Shown: in pieces, positions 16,816-24,690 of the stretch
Numbering within the stretch: position 1 is the stretch's first letter
Layout: each line of letters begins with the position of its first letter
Assembly (NCBI GenBank): GCA_023411225.1
Contig: JAEYPA010000034.1
Span: forward strand, 1-33,474
Direction: 5' to 3'
DNA length: 33,474 nucleotides
From: Bacillota bacterium
Lineage (GTDB): Bacteria > Bacillota > Clostridia > Lachnospirales > Lachnospiraceae
Position numbers and translations under genes: made by a program
The notes under the pieces: generated by a model
Seen by the model: the letters and a program-made list of their open reading frames with translations, nothing else
Database searches by the model: none
What the model was told of the DNA's origin: nothing

Positions 16816-16843
16816 TTATACCCAAGGATTATCTGCAATTAAG

Positions 16844-16880
16844 TAAAACCAGTTTAATAATAAAACTGGTTTTATTTTTT
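16844..16880 (+). terminator. Terminator after murA
   Basis: AAAACCAGTTT (16845-16855) pairs with AAACTGGTTTT (16863-16873), followed by ATTTTTTT. A textbook intrinsic terminator. Confidence 0.9.
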
Positions 16881-16925
16881 TGCATTTACAAATAAATACT
16901 TTTGATAAAATAAAGGAGTACAAAA

Positions 16926-17240
16926 ATGTTAGAACATTTATTGAGTTTTCTCATACCAGTAATTATTCAGATTTTAGAACTAATTGGAGTTGTTATTATT
17001 CTAATCAGTGCGGTTCAGACTTTTGGTATGTATATCGTATCCCTTGTGAAAAAGAAGAACTATCCAGTAAAACAGGAGCTGGCTTTTTCGCTGGCACTTG
17101 CACTGGAATATAAAATGGGTGCGGAGATATTAAAGACAGTACTGATTCGCGATATTCAGGAGATATATATTCTTGGTGCAATTATTGTATTGAGAGCCTT
17201 ACTTTCCTTCTTAATTCACTTCGAATTACGGGAAGGATAA
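16926..17240 (+). CDS. DUF1622 family small membrane protein
   Basis: A 104-residue membrane protein. Residues 1-36 contain a long hydrophobic helix (LLSFLIPVIIQILELIGVVIILISAV), then a basic loop VKKKNYPVKQELAFSLALALEYKMGAEILKTVLI, and a second hydrophobic segment at about 78-98. The LALALEYKMGAEILKT element is typical of DUF1622, whose function is unknown. AAGGAG lies upstream of the ATG at 16926. It is flanked by the murA terminator and a bidirectional terminator shared with metK, so it is expressed alone, perhaps by read-through from murA; I see no clear promoter in the short gap. Confidence 0.85.
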   Translation: MLEHLLSFLIPVIIQILELIGVVIILISAVQTFGMYIVSLVKKKNYPVKQELAFSLALALEYKMGAEILKTVLIRDIQEIYILGAIIVLRALLSFLIHFELREG

Positions 17241-17267
17241 ATGAGGAAAGAAGCAAAGCGGTAGGAC

Positions 17268-17319
17268 AAGATATAGTAAAAAGAAGCCTCATTGTATGGG
17301 CTTCTTTTTACTATATCTT
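17268..17319. terminator. Bidirectional terminator between the DUF1622 gene and metK
   Basis: A perfect 21-bp stem: 17268-17288 pairs with 17299-17319 around a 10-base loop. It begins AAGATATAGT and includes AAAAAGAAGCC, so both strands present T-rich tails. It ends four bases before the metK stop codon. Confidence 0.92.
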
Positions 17320-17323
17320 TCTT

Positions 17324-18511
17324 TTACAGATAAGCCTTTAATTCATCTACCTTGTCAAGTGTTTCCCAAGGAAGAGAAAGATCATTACGGCCAAAATGAC
17401 CATAAGCTGCAGTCTGCTTGTAAATAGGTCTTCGTAAGTTCAGCATCTGGATGATTCCAGCTGGACGTAAATCAAAATGTTCCCGTACAATCTCCACCAA
17501 TTTGGTATCCTCCAATTTACCGGTACCAAATGTCTCTACATTAATTGACGTAGGAGATGCGACGCCGATAGCATAGGAAAGTTGAATCTCACATTTGTCA
17601 GCTAAGCCGGCAGCTACAAGGTTTTTCGCTACGTAGCGGGCTGCATAAGCAGCAGAACGGTCTACCTTAGTACAATCCTTACCGGAGAAAGCACCACCGC
17701 CGTGGCGAGCATATCCACCATAGGTATCTACGATAATCTTACGGCCAGTTAAACCACTGTCTCCATTTGGTCCACCGATTACAAAACGACCGGTTGGATT
17801 AATGAAGAACTTGGTCGCATCATCCACTAACTCTTCAGGAAGAACAGGCTTAAACACATATTCCATAATATCCTTATGAATTTGCTCCTGGCTGACAGCA
17901 GCATCATGCTGAGTGGAAAGAACCACAGCGTTTAGATGAATAGGCTTTCCATTTTCATCATACTCTACGGTTACCTGAGACTTGCCGTCCGGACGAAGAT
18001 AAGGCAAAGTGCCATTTTTACGAACCTCCGATAATCTCTTAGTTAATTTGTGAGCCAGAGAAATAGGATAAGGCATATATTCCTCCGTCTCGTTGCTGGC
18101 AAAACCGAACATCATACCTTGGTCACCGGCACCGATTGCTTCAATCTGAGCATCACTCAGCTCACCATCACGAGCCTCTAATGCTTTGTCAACACCCATA
18201 GCAATGTCAGAGGATTGCTCGTCTAAAGCGACCATAACACCACAGGTATTGGCATCAAAGCCATATTCGGAGTGATCGTATCCAATCTCACGAATGGTAT
18301 CACGTACGATTTTTTGAATGTCAACATAACCCTGAGTAGTTACCTCGCCCATTACAAGCACAAGACCGGTTGTAATAGCAGTCTCACAAGCAACACGGCT
18401 CATAGGATCCTGTTCTAATAAAGCATCTAATACAGCATCTGATATCTGGTCGCAGATTTTATCAGGATGCCCTTCTGTAACAGATTCTGATGTAAATAGA
18501 TATTTTTCCAT
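17324..18511 (-). CDS. metK: S-adenosylmethionine synthetase
   Basis: Makes S-adenosylmethionine from methionine and ATP, the cell's methyl and radical-SAM cofactor. Seen: N-terminal FTSESVTEGHPDKICDQISD with the catalytic His and metal-binding Asp, GAGDQGMMFGFA (the ATP-binding signature, here F for the more usual Y), and GGGAFSGKDCTKVDRSAAY, the second family signature with its catalytic lysines. The length of 395 is normal. AAGGAGG lies just upstream of the ATG on the minus strand. Expression is controlled by the SAM-I riboswitch and terminator at 18597-18743, giving product feedback, and it has its own sigma-A-type promoter at 18770-18798. Confidence 0.98.
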   Translation of the reverse strand: MEKYLFTSESVTEGHPDKICDQISDAVLDALLEQDPMSRVACETAITTGLVLVMGEVTTQGYVDIQKIVRDTIREIGYDHSEYGFDANTCGVMVALDEQSSDIAMGVDKALEARDGELSDAQIEAIGAGDQGMMFGFASNETEEYMPYPISLAHKLTKRLSEVRKNGTLPYLRPDGKSQVTVEYDENGKPIHLNAVVLSTQHDAAVSQEQIHKDIMEYVFKPVLPEELVDDATKFFINPTGRFVIGGPNGDSGLTGRKIIVDTYGGYARHGGGAFSGKDCTKVDRSAAYAARYVAKNLVAAGLADKCEIQLSYAIGVASPTSINVETFGTGKLEDTKLVEIVREHFDLRPAGIIQMLNLRRPIYKQTAAYGHFGRNDLSLPWETLDKVDELKAYL

Positions 18512-18596
18512 AAAAACCTCCTTAGCTAAATAGATAACACCTTATCTTAGATCAACGATTCAATGTTGTGTAATCTCAGTTTGTGCAATTTATCTC

Positions 18597-18626
18597 AAAA
18601 AAATAAGTTCATCCTAAGATGAACTT
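18597..18626 (-). terminator. Riboswitch-controlled terminator upstream of metK
   Basis: On the minus strand a 9-bp stem (plus positions 18605-18613 with 18618-18626, AAGTTCATC/GATGAACTT) is followed by a run of seven T (18597-18603 read as A on plus). It lies between the SAM aptamer and metK. Confidence 0.9.
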
Positions 18627-18646
18627 GATTACGCTACTATCAAATC

Positions 18647-18743
18647 ATCTTATTGTTCGATTGCTCGCTCAGATTGGCACCTTCCATAATTGGGGTTGCC
18701 GTGGTTTCATAGAGCCTTCACTCTCCGCCACTCCAAATAAGAT
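18647..18743 (-). promoter_or_regulatory. SAM-I (S-box) riboswitch of metK
   Basis: Read on the minus strand: P1 5' strand ATCTTATT (18736-18743), then GGCGGAGAGTGAAGGCTC, the S-box core ATGAAACCACGGCAACC, AAGGTGCCAAT, and the P1 3' strand AATAAGAT (18647-18654). The switch is explicit. The segment TAAGATGA of P1 (plus 18645-18652) can instead pair with TCATCTTA in the terminator 5' arm (plus 18615-18622), eight perfect pairs forming an antiterminator. SAM binding would hold P1, free the terminator and shut metK off. Confidence 0.95.
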
Positions 18744-18769
18744 ATTAACCATATTAATATTACTACACT

Positions 18770-18798
18770 AGATTAACTGTTTTTTCTACATACGTCAA
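18770..18798 (-). promoter_or_regulatory. metK promoter
   Basis: On the minus strand TTGACG (plus 18793-18798), 17-base spacer, TAATCT (plus 18770-18775). It predicts a start near 18763, just before the riboswitch, and a leader of about 250 bases. Confidence 0.7.
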
Positions 18799-18923
18799 GT
18801 ATATTTTGTCTCATGATAGACTTTACCATTTAAAATGACATAAATCTGCATAGACAATGAGTTAGAATTTATAAAACCTTTAGAAACCTCAGAATTTGTT
18901 TATACATATAGATTTATAGACTA

Positions 18924-18932
18924 TGTTATAAT
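18924..18932 (+). promoter_or_regulatory. Extended -10 promoter of the HK/RR operon
   Basis: TGTTATAAT (18924-18932) fits an extended -10; no good -35 box is seen. It is 35 bases before the histidine kinase start. Confidence 0.5.
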
Positions 18933-18966
18933 AGAGGTATTATAATCATAATGAAAGTGTGAGCCT

Positions 18967-20466
18967 ATGAAATTAAGAATAAAGTTATTAGTTGCTTTCC
19001 TGACTACTATCGTTCTTCCTATTACACTTATTATAGGCACTAGTAGTCTAATTATTAAACAGCAACTTAAATCTATAGAGAAATCCTATGATGTCAGCGG
19101 TGGCAGTCTGGATGTAATCCAGAATCCAATCCGGATAATGAATAATGTCACTCGAGATGTCTATAATCAGATTAAACTAGAGGCCTTAAAGGAGCCAAGT
19201 AAATTAGTCAGTGAAGAGAACATTATTAGTCTCAACCAGCATCTTGTAAATAAATATTCCTTTTTAGTAGTTCGTAAAAATGGGGAAATTATTTTTACAG
19301 GTAATACCATAGATAAAGGATTATTGGAGTCTTCTCTCCCTGCATTTGGGGATTATTCTGTGGATGCAGATGGAGGTTATTATTTAAATGGACAGACCTC
19401 CTATCTACTCAAGCAACAGGATGTCTATCTTGATAGTGATGAGTATAGTATCTTTGTGGTAACCAGTTTAAACACCTTAGTTCCACAAATCAAAGGCTTT
19501 GTAGTAGAATTCTGTATCTCCCTCCTTATGATTATCTTGTTTACAGCTGTTCTTATTACTGGTTGGCTGTACAATTTCCTGATTAAGCCTATCAATAAAT
19601 TAAGATTTGCTACTTGCAGAATGAAGGAAGGGGATTTAAGCTATTCTTTGAAGAGTTCCAGCAAAGATGAGATCGGCCTTCTCTGTGAAGACTTTGAGGA
19701 AATGCGTCTGAAGTTAAAAGAATTGATTGATACAAAGTTGCAATATGAGCAAAGCTCCAAAGAGCTGATTAGTAATATTTCTCATGATCTTAAAACGCCA
19801 ATTACCGCTATAAAGGGGTATACAGAAGGCATTTTGGATGGTGTGGCTGATACACCGGAGAAGCGTGAGAAATACCTTAAGACCATTTATACCAAGGCTA
19901 ATGACCTGGCAGTGTTGGTAGATGAATTGTCCCTTTACAGTAAGCTAGATACGGATACTATTCCTTATAACTTTATGAAGGTCAACTTACACCAGTATTT
20001 TAACGACTGTATTAATGACCTGATGTTGGATTTGGAGGTAAAGAATATTGATATTGGGTACTTTAACTATGCCAACCATAATCTGAACATTATGCTGGAC
20101 ACGGAACAGATGAAACGTGTCATAAACAACATCATTGGAAATTCTGTGAAATATATGGATAAGAAGCCGGGGATCATCAACATCCGAATATCGGAAGAGG
20201 AGGATTCCGTTAATATTCAGATAGAGGATAATGGAAGAGGAATTAGGGAAGCGGATCAGAATAGAATCTTTGATCGTTTTTACCGGGCCGACTCTTCTAG
20301 AAACTCCGCAACCGGAGGCTCTGGATTGGGACTGGCCATTGCAAAGAAGATTGTAGAGGATCATGGAGGAACAATCTCTGTAAACAGTAAGGAAGGAATG
20401 GGCACTATCATTTCGTTATCATTAAAAAAGGAGATGAAGGTAGATGAGCAAGATACTAATCATTGA
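18967..20466 (+). CDS. Membrane sensor histidine kinase
   Basis: Transmembrane helix 1 at about 6-31, an extracellular sensor region of about 145 residues, helix 2 at about 178-203, a HAMP linker (IKPINKLRFATCRMKEGDLSY), and HisKA with phospho-acceptor H273 in SNISHDLKTPITAIKGY. The HATPase domain has NNIIGNSVKY (N box), DNGRGI (G1), and GGSGLGLAI (G2). The length of 499 is standard. It autophosphorylates and passes phosphate to the response regulator encoded next, whose start overlaps its 3' end by 23 bases (translational coupling). The sensor region matches no domain I recognise, so the stimulus is unknown. Confidence 0.93.
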   Translation: MKLRIKLLVAFLTTIVLPITLIIGTSSLIIKQQLKSIEKSYDVSGGSLDVIQNPIRIMNNVTRDVYNQIKLEALKEPSKLVSEENIISLNQHLVNKYSFLVVRKNGEIIFTGNTIDKGLLESSLPAFGDYSVDADGGYYLNGQTSYLLKQQDVYLDSDEYSIFVVTSLNTLVPQIKGFVVEFCISLLMIILFTAVLITGWLYNFLIKPINKLRFATCRMKEGDLSYSLKSSSKDEIGLLCEDFEEMRLKLKELIDTKLQYEQSSKELISNISHDLKTPITAIKGYTEGILDGVADTPEKREKYLKTIYTKANDLAVLVDELSLYSKLDTDTIPYNFMKVNLHQYFNDCINDLMLDLEVKNIDIGYFNYANHNLNIMLDTEQMKRVINNIIGNSVKYMDKKPGIINIRISEEEDSVNIQIEDNGRGIREADQNRIFDRFYRADSSRNSATGGSGLGLAIAKKIVEDHGGTISVNSKEGMGTIISLSLKKEMKVDEQDTNH

Positions 20467-21133
20467 AGATGAGCGTTCCATAGCTGAATTGGAAAAAGAT
20501 TATCTGGAATTAAGTGATTTTGAAGTTGAGATAGAATGTGATGGGGAAGAAGGTCTTAATCTGGCATTAAAGAAAGACTATGATTTAATTATTCTGGATT
20601 TGATGCTTCCTTCCATAGATGGATTTGAGATTTGCAGACAAATTCGGGAGAAAAAGAATATCCCGATCCTAATGGTGTCAGCCAAACGAGAGGATATCGA
20701 CAAGATTCGAGGTCTTGGTCAGGGAGCTGATGACTATATGACCAAACCATTTAGCCCTAGCGAGCTGGTTGCCAGGGTAAAAGCCCATTTGGCAAGGTAT
20801 GAGCGGTTAGTAGGAAGCGGGGCAGAGGTCAATAGCATAGTTGAGATTCATGGTCTAAGAATAGATAAGACGGCTAGAAGAGTATATATAAACAATGAGG
20901 AAAAGAACTTTACTACGAAGGAATTTGATCTTTTGACCTTTTTGGCAGAACATCCGAATCATGTCTACACCAAGGAGGAGTTATTTAAGGAAATATGGGA
21001 CATGGAGTCCCTAGGAGATATAGCTACTGTGACGGTGCATATTAAAAAAATAAGAGAAAAGTTAGAAGTAAATACCTCAAAGCCTCAGTACATTGAGACA
21101 ATTTGGGGTGTAGGATACCGATTTAAGGTATAA
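20444..21133 (+). CDS. OmpR/PhoB-family response regulator
   Basis: Receiver domain (residues 1-120) with the acidic pocket ED near 8-9, phospho-acceptor D52 (LIILDLMLP), and K101 (MTKPF). A winged-helix DNA-binding domain follows, with FTTKEFDLLTFLAEHPNHVYTKEELFKEIW and IWGVGYRFKV at the end. A length of 229 is typical. It is cotranscribed and coupled with the upstream kinase, which is its evident partner. Target genes cannot be read from the sequence; the RluA-type gene follows after 13 bases without a terminator, so it is probably in the same operon. Confidence 0.95.
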   Translation: MSKILIIEDERSIAELEKDYLELSDFEVEIECDGEEGLNLALKKDYDLIILDLMLPSIDGFEICRQIREKKNIPILMVSAKREDIDKIRGLGQGADDYMTKPFSPSELVARVKAHLARYERLVGSGAEVNSIVEIHGLRIDKTARRVYINNEEKNFTTKEFDLLTFLAEHPNHVYTKEELFKEIWDMESLGDIATVTVHIKKIREKLEVNTSKPQYIETIWGVGYRFKV

Positions 21134-21146
21134 TAGGAGATTAACA

Positions 21147-21878
21147 TTGAATATCACAATACTCTATGAAGACAGAGATATTATTGTCTGTGAAAAGCCG
21201 GTGGGAGTACCCTCCCAGTCAGTCAAAAGTCTGTCTGTGGACTTAGCAAGTGAACTTAAGAATTATCTATATGAGAAAGAAGGGAAGGCCAATCCTTACC
21301 TTGCGGTGGTCCATAGATTGGACCGAGCAGTGGGTGGTGTTATGGTCTATGCCAAGAACAAGGAGGCAGCAGCCCAGTTGAGTCGCCAAATCAATGATGG
21401 TACCATGAAGAAACGGTATCTTACCGTGGTGACCGCTGACATGACGAAAGTCAGTGAAAAAGAAGGCTTGCTGCAGGATTACATGATAAAGGATGGGCGA
21501 ACCAATACCTCTAAGATTGTCACAAAAGGAGTGAAGGATGCCAAAGAAGCCAGGCTAAGGTACCGAGTGTTAGCTTCAGGAACCGTTCAACAGGGGGAAG
21601 AGGAGCAACCAATTTCCCTTCTTGAGATTGCTTTGTTAACCGGCAGACATCATCAGATCCGTTTGCAGATGAGTAAATACTTCGGCGGAGTCTGGGGAGA
21701 TACCAAATACAATCCGGCTTTTCAGAACAAGAGAGGTTGGACCAATGTGGCTCTCTTCGCCTATTCTCTGTCTTTTGAACATCCAAGAACAAAAAAAGAG
21801 ATAGGCTTTTCAGCCTATCCCTCTGCAATACCATTTGACCAATTTGACCTTACTTCGCTATTGGAAGACATGCAGTAA
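21147..21878 (+). CDS. RluA-family pseudouridine synthase
   Basis: Isomerises uridine to pseudouridine in rRNA or tRNA. Seen: EDRDIIVCEKPVGVPSQ at the N-terminus, the catalytic motif VHRLDRAVGGVMVYAK with its Asp, LLTGRHHQIRLQMS, and GDTKYNP. There is no S4 RNA-binding domain, so it belongs to the short RluA/RluC-like class, and the RNA target is undetermined. TTG at 21147 has AGGAGA 6 bases before it, and no better start exists. Its 3' end runs over the 3' end of the convergent orphan histidine kinase by 29 bases, with no terminator visible between them. Confidence 0.92.
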   Translation: MNITILYEDRDIIVCEKPVGVPSQSVKSLSVDLASELKNYLYEKEGKANPYLAVVHRLDRAVGGVMVYAKNKEAAAQLSRQINDGTMKKRYLTVVTADMTKVSEKEGLLQDYMIKDGRTNTSKIVTKGVKDAKEARLRYRVLASGTVQQGEEEQPISLLEIALLTGRHHQIRLQMSKYFGGVWGDTKYNPAFQNKRGWTNVALFAYSLSFEHPRTKKEIGFSAYPSAIPFDQFDLTSLLEDMQ

Positions 21879-22590
21879 AGGTCGTCTTTCCTTCATTAGA
21901 ATCTACTGTGAGCTGCCCTTTGTGGGCAGCTATTATTTTATGTACCGTTGGAAGCCCTAAGCCTGTCCCACCGGCTTTGGTGGTATAGAATGGAGTGAAG
22001 ATCTTCAAAAGATCATCGGAATCAATAGGTGAGCCTATATTGGTGATGGCAATAGAAAGAGCTGCATCATGAAAGGAACAGACAATGGAGACAAGACTAT
22101 TGTCCTCGGCTGCCTCAATGGCATTCTTAACTAGATTCATAAAAGCTTCTTTCAATTTTACCGGGTCACAGAGATAGTGATCCACATAAGGGTGACAGTT
22201 ATCAGACAGTGTCAAGCTTAGACGAACATTCTTTTCTCTGGCATAGGCCTCAAAGCTGGTATTGATATCGATTAAGAGTTGTTCTAGATCTATCCATACC
22301 AAAGTTAAGGAATCTCCATAATTAAAGCTTCTAAGCTGGTCTAGTAATGAGAACAGATCTTTAAGGTCTGCCTTCACAGAATTCCAGTAGGGTAACTGGG
22401 TTATGGATGGCTCATGCTTTTCCATTAGTTGCAAAGAACTGTTTATCAGAGTTAGGGGATTCTTAATATCGTGTGTCATACGGGATAAGAAAAATGACAT
22501 ATCCTGTTTATACTGGTTGAATGCTGACAATAAAGCTTCATTGCCCTTCATAAGCTCCAGTAACTGATCTTCTGTATTATTTGCAAACAT
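21850..22590 (-). CDS. Orphan soluble histidine kinase
   Basis: A 246-residue kinase without sensor or membrane segments. A short N-terminal helix comes first, then HisKA with H40 in SRMTHDIKNPLTLINSSLQLM, then HATPase with NLVKNAIEAAED (N box), TNIGSPI (a weak G1), and TKAGGTGLGLPTVHKII (G2). It resembles the transmitter of NtrB/sporulation-kinase types. The ATG at 22590 is chosen because AGGAGGG lies 6 bases upstream; the reading frame continues further upstream but would overlap the divergent HIT gene. No response regulator lies next to it, so it is an orphan, perhaps feeding a phosphorelay such as Spo0F; that is inference. It converges with the RluA-type gene, overlapping by 29 bases. Confidence 0.85.
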   Translation of the reverse strand: MFANNTEDQLLELMKGNEALLSAFNQYKQDMSFFLSRMTHDIKNPLTLINSSLQLMEKHEPSITQLPYWNSVKADLKDLFSLLDQLRSFNYGDSLTLVWIDLEQLLIDINTSFEAYAREKNVRLSLTLSDNCHPYVDHYLCDPVKLKEAFMNLVKNAIEAAEDNSLVSIVCSFHDAALSIAITNIGSPIDSDDLLKIFTPFYTTKAGGTGLGLPTVHKIIAAHKGQLTVDSNEGKTTFTACLPIAK

Positions 22591-22603
22591 AGGATTCCCT
22601 CCT

Positions 22604-22633
22604 TTTACATATTTATATAGAATGTGGTATAAT
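22604..22633 (+). promoter_or_regulatory. HIT gene promoter
   Basis: TTTACA (22604-22609), 18-base spacer, TATAAT (22628-22633) with TGG before it (extended -10). The -35 box abuts the ribosome binding site of the divergent kinase gene. Confidence 0.7.
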
Positions 22634-22665
22634 AACAAAAGTGAATCAACGATAGGAGGCTTACT

Positions 22666-23085
22666 ATGATAGATCATAATTGTATTTTCTGCAAAATAGC
22701 TGCAGGAGAGATACCAAGCGCTACCATTTATGAGGATGAGGATTTTCGAGTAATTATGGACATTAACCCTGCATCTAAGGGACATGCCATCATTCTTCCT
22801 AAGACCCATGCCGCTAATATCTACGAAGTATCCGAGGACGTTGCTGGCAAAATCTTTGTTGTAGCAAAGAAAGTTGCAATGGCAATGAAGGAAGAACTGA
22901 ATTGTGAAGGGATTAATGTTCTTCAGAATAATGGGGAGATAGCCGGACAGACTGTATTCCATCTCCATGTCCACCTCATTCCACGTTATAAAGGGGATAA
23001 GATTAATATCAAATGGTCACACAAGGACAAATACAATGACGACTTTGCCTCTTTAGCCAAAGCCATTGGTGACCGTGTAAAGTAA
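22666..23085 (+). CDS. HIT family nucleotide-binding hydrolase
   Basis: A histidine-triad protein of 139 residues that hydrolyses nucleotide phosphoramidates or dinucleotides. Seen: N-terminal CIFCKIAAGEIPS with the CxxC that binds zinc in many bacterial HIT (Hit/HinT-like) proteins, and the triad HLHVHLIPR with H99, H101 and H103. TAGGAGG precedes the ATG. It is a single gene with its own promoter, facing a convergent murG with a hairpin between them. The physiological substrate is unknown, as for most members. Confidence 0.94.
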   Translation: MIDHNCIFCKIAAGEIPSATIYEDEDFRVIMDINPASKGHAIILPKTHAANIYEVSEDVAGKIFVVAKKVAMAMKEELNCEGINVLQNNGEIAGQTVFHLHVHLIPRYKGDKINIKWSHKDKYNDDFASLAKAIGDRVK

Positions 23086-23106
23086 AACAATATTAATACA
23101 AAAATG

Positions 23107-23136
23107 CGGCTGACAAATTAAGTGTTTTGTCAGCCG
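23107..23136. terminator. Hairpin terminator between the HIT gene and murG
   Basis: CGGCTGACAAA (23107-23117) pairs with TTTGTCAGCCG (23126-23136). On the minus strand it is followed by CATTTTTG, serving murG; the plus side has only a weak T-tract. Confidence 0.8.
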
Positions 23137-23159
23137 TAGTTAGTGTCATGATACTTATT

Positions 23160-24224
23160 CTATCGAGATACCTGATTGATTAAAGACACAATGGTGTCGA
23201 TGGAGTTGTTCAGCTTACTGGAACCCATTACGTCAATATAGCTCTGTCTTTGCTCATACAAATCCATAATAGCCTCGTAAAGAGAATCATCGTTCATTTC
23301 TTCCTCTAACAGAACCTTGCTATAGCCTTGCTTCTTAAAGGAATTGGCATTTAAGATCTGGTCACCACGGCTAGAGGCAGCAGATAGAGGAATCAGTAGA
23401 TTTGGTTTCTTTAAGGCCAAAAGCTCAAAGATAGTGTTAGCTCCAGCTCTGGAAATCACAATATCTGCAGCAGCAAATAAATCTGACATCTCCTCCTTTA
23501 TATATTCAAATTGCACATATCCCTTGGTGTTTTTTAGGCTTTCGTCAAGCTTTCCATTACCACACAGATGAACCACCTGGAAATGCTCCAATAGTCGAGG
23601 CAAAATGCTTCGGACAGCATTATTCACCTTCAATGCGCCGAGACTGCCACCGGTAATCATAAGGATTGGTTTATTAAGACTAAAGCCACAGAATTCTGCA
23701 CCTTTGATTCTGTTTCCCGCAAATAGCTCCTGCCTGATAGGAGTTCCCGTTAATACAGCTTTCTCAGCAGGGAGTTTATCTACAGTCTCACTAAAGTTGG
23801 CACAGACCTTAGTGGCTCTTGGAATACAGATACGATTGGCAAGGCCAGGTGTCATATCAGATTCGTGAATAATGGCAGGAATCTTCTTACTTTTGGCTGC
23901 CAGAACCACAGGTACTGTAACAAAGCCGCCCTTGGAGAAAACCACATCCGGCTTTAACTGCTTCATAAGTTTTTTGGCTTCAAAATAACCCTTAACCACA
24001 CGAAAGGGATCAGATAAGTTCTTAATGCTCTTATAACGGCGCAGTTTACCAGAGGAAATGCCGTAATAAGGGATTCCTAATTCCTCTATCAACTTCCGTT
24101 CCATTCCCTCATAAGAACCAATATAACTAATCTCATATCCCTGCTCCGTTAATTGTGGAATCAGGGCAATATTGGGAGTAACGTGTCCAGCAGTACCACC
24201 ACCGGTTAAAATAATACGTTTCAT
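23160..24224 (-). CDS. murG: UDP-GlcNAc:undecaprenyl-pyrophosphoryl-MurNAc-pentapeptide GlcNAc transferase
   Basis: Converts lipid I to lipid II at the inner face of the membrane, the last cytoplasmic step of peptidoglycan precursor synthesis. Seen: the N-terminal Gly-rich LTGGGTAGHVTPNIAL and FSKGGFVTVPV, ITGGSLGALKVN in the donor-binding domain, and SRAGANTIFELLALKKPNLLIPL with the UDP-GlcNAc-contacting Glu. A length of 354 is normal. It lies outside the usual dcw cluster. The TSCPD gene is 19 bases upstream, apparently the first gene of this two-gene operon. No signal peptide; a peripheral membrane protein. Confidence 0.96.
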   Translation of the reverse strand: MKRIILTGGGTAGHVTPNIALIPQLTEQGYEISYIGSYEGMERKLIEELGIPYYGISSGKLRRYKSIKNLSDPFRVVKGYFEAKKLMKQLKPDVVFSKGGFVTVPVVLAAKSKKIPAIIHESDMTPGLANRICIPRATKVCANFSETVDKLPAEKAVLTGTPIRQELFAGNRIKGAEFCGFSLNKPILMITGGSLGALKVNNAVRSILPRLLEHFQVVHLCGNGKLDESLKNTKGYVQFEYIKEEMSDLFAAADIVISRAGANTIFELLALKKPNLLIPLSAASSRGDQILNANSFKKQGYSKVLLEEEMNDDSLYEAIMDLYEQRQSYIDVMGSSKLNNSIDTIVSLINQVSR

Positions 24225-24243
24225 TGTCCATATCCTCTCTTTT

Positions 24244-24495
24244 CTAAGCTCTAAGATTTTCTTTGTATTCTTTTAGTGCATTGGCCAACTGATCTGGACA
24301 AGAAGTGGATTTAAAGCCACACTTAACACCTTCAAGCCTCTGAATTACATCGTCTACTTTCATTCCCTCTACCAGTCTAGAGATGCCGGAGGCATTGCCA
24401 CTACAACCTCCTGTAAAGATTACATTTTTTACAATACCGTCTTCTATTTCAAAATCAATTCCTCTAGAGCAAACGCCCTTTGGTATATAATGCAT
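24244..24495 (-). CDS. TSCPD domain protein (TIGR03905 type)
   Basis: An 83-residue protein with the Cys pattern of the TSCPD family: C9 in PKGVCSRGI, GGCSGNASGISRLVEGM, KCGF, and the name-giving TSCPDQLANAL. Related domains occur at the C-terminus of class II ribonucleotide reductases; the stand-alone form is common in anaerobes and of unknown function, with metal or Fe-S binding likely from the conserved cysteines. AAAGGAG precedes the ATG on the minus strand. It leads a two-gene unit with murG from a good promoter at 24566-24594. Confidence 0.9.
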   Translation of the reverse strand: MHYIPKGVCSRGIDFEIEDGIVKNVIFTGGCSGNASGISRLVEGMKVDDVIQRLEGVKCGFKSTSCPDQLANALKEYKENLRA

Positions 24496-24565
24496 AGTTT
24501 AATCTCCTTTGCCATAAGCATTTGATGTATAACAGTAAATTATGTACACTGTCTTCCAATTCATA

Positions 24566-24594
24566 ATTTTAGCGCACAGTGTCTAGTTTGGCAA
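24566..24594 (-). promoter_or_regulatory. Promoter of the TSCPD-murG operon
   Basis: On the minus strand TTGCCA (plus 24589-24594), 17-base spacer, TAAAAT (plus 24566-24571). An inverted repeat ACACTGT (24546-24552)/ACAGTGT (24576-24582) brackets the -10, a possible operator. Confidence 0.65.
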
Positions 24595-24631
24595 TGTTTA
24601 CTTCTAGGATAAATAAGTTTTTTAATAGATT

Positions 24632-24660
24632 TTGCCTCATAGGAAATAATATGATATTAT
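24632..24660 (+). promoter_or_regulatory. mtnN promoter
   Basis: TTGCCT (24632-24637), 17-base spacer, TATTAT (24655-24660), 31 bases before the ATG at 24691. Confidence 0.6.
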
Positions 24661-24690
24661 TGTCGTAAAAACAAATGGAGTGAATGCTAT

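Noticed and set aside
22591..22974. Upstream extension of the orphan histidine kinase to 374 residues
   Set aside because: The extension would overlap the HIT gene on the other strand, is low in kinase-like features, and the ATG at 22590 has a perfect AGGAGGG.
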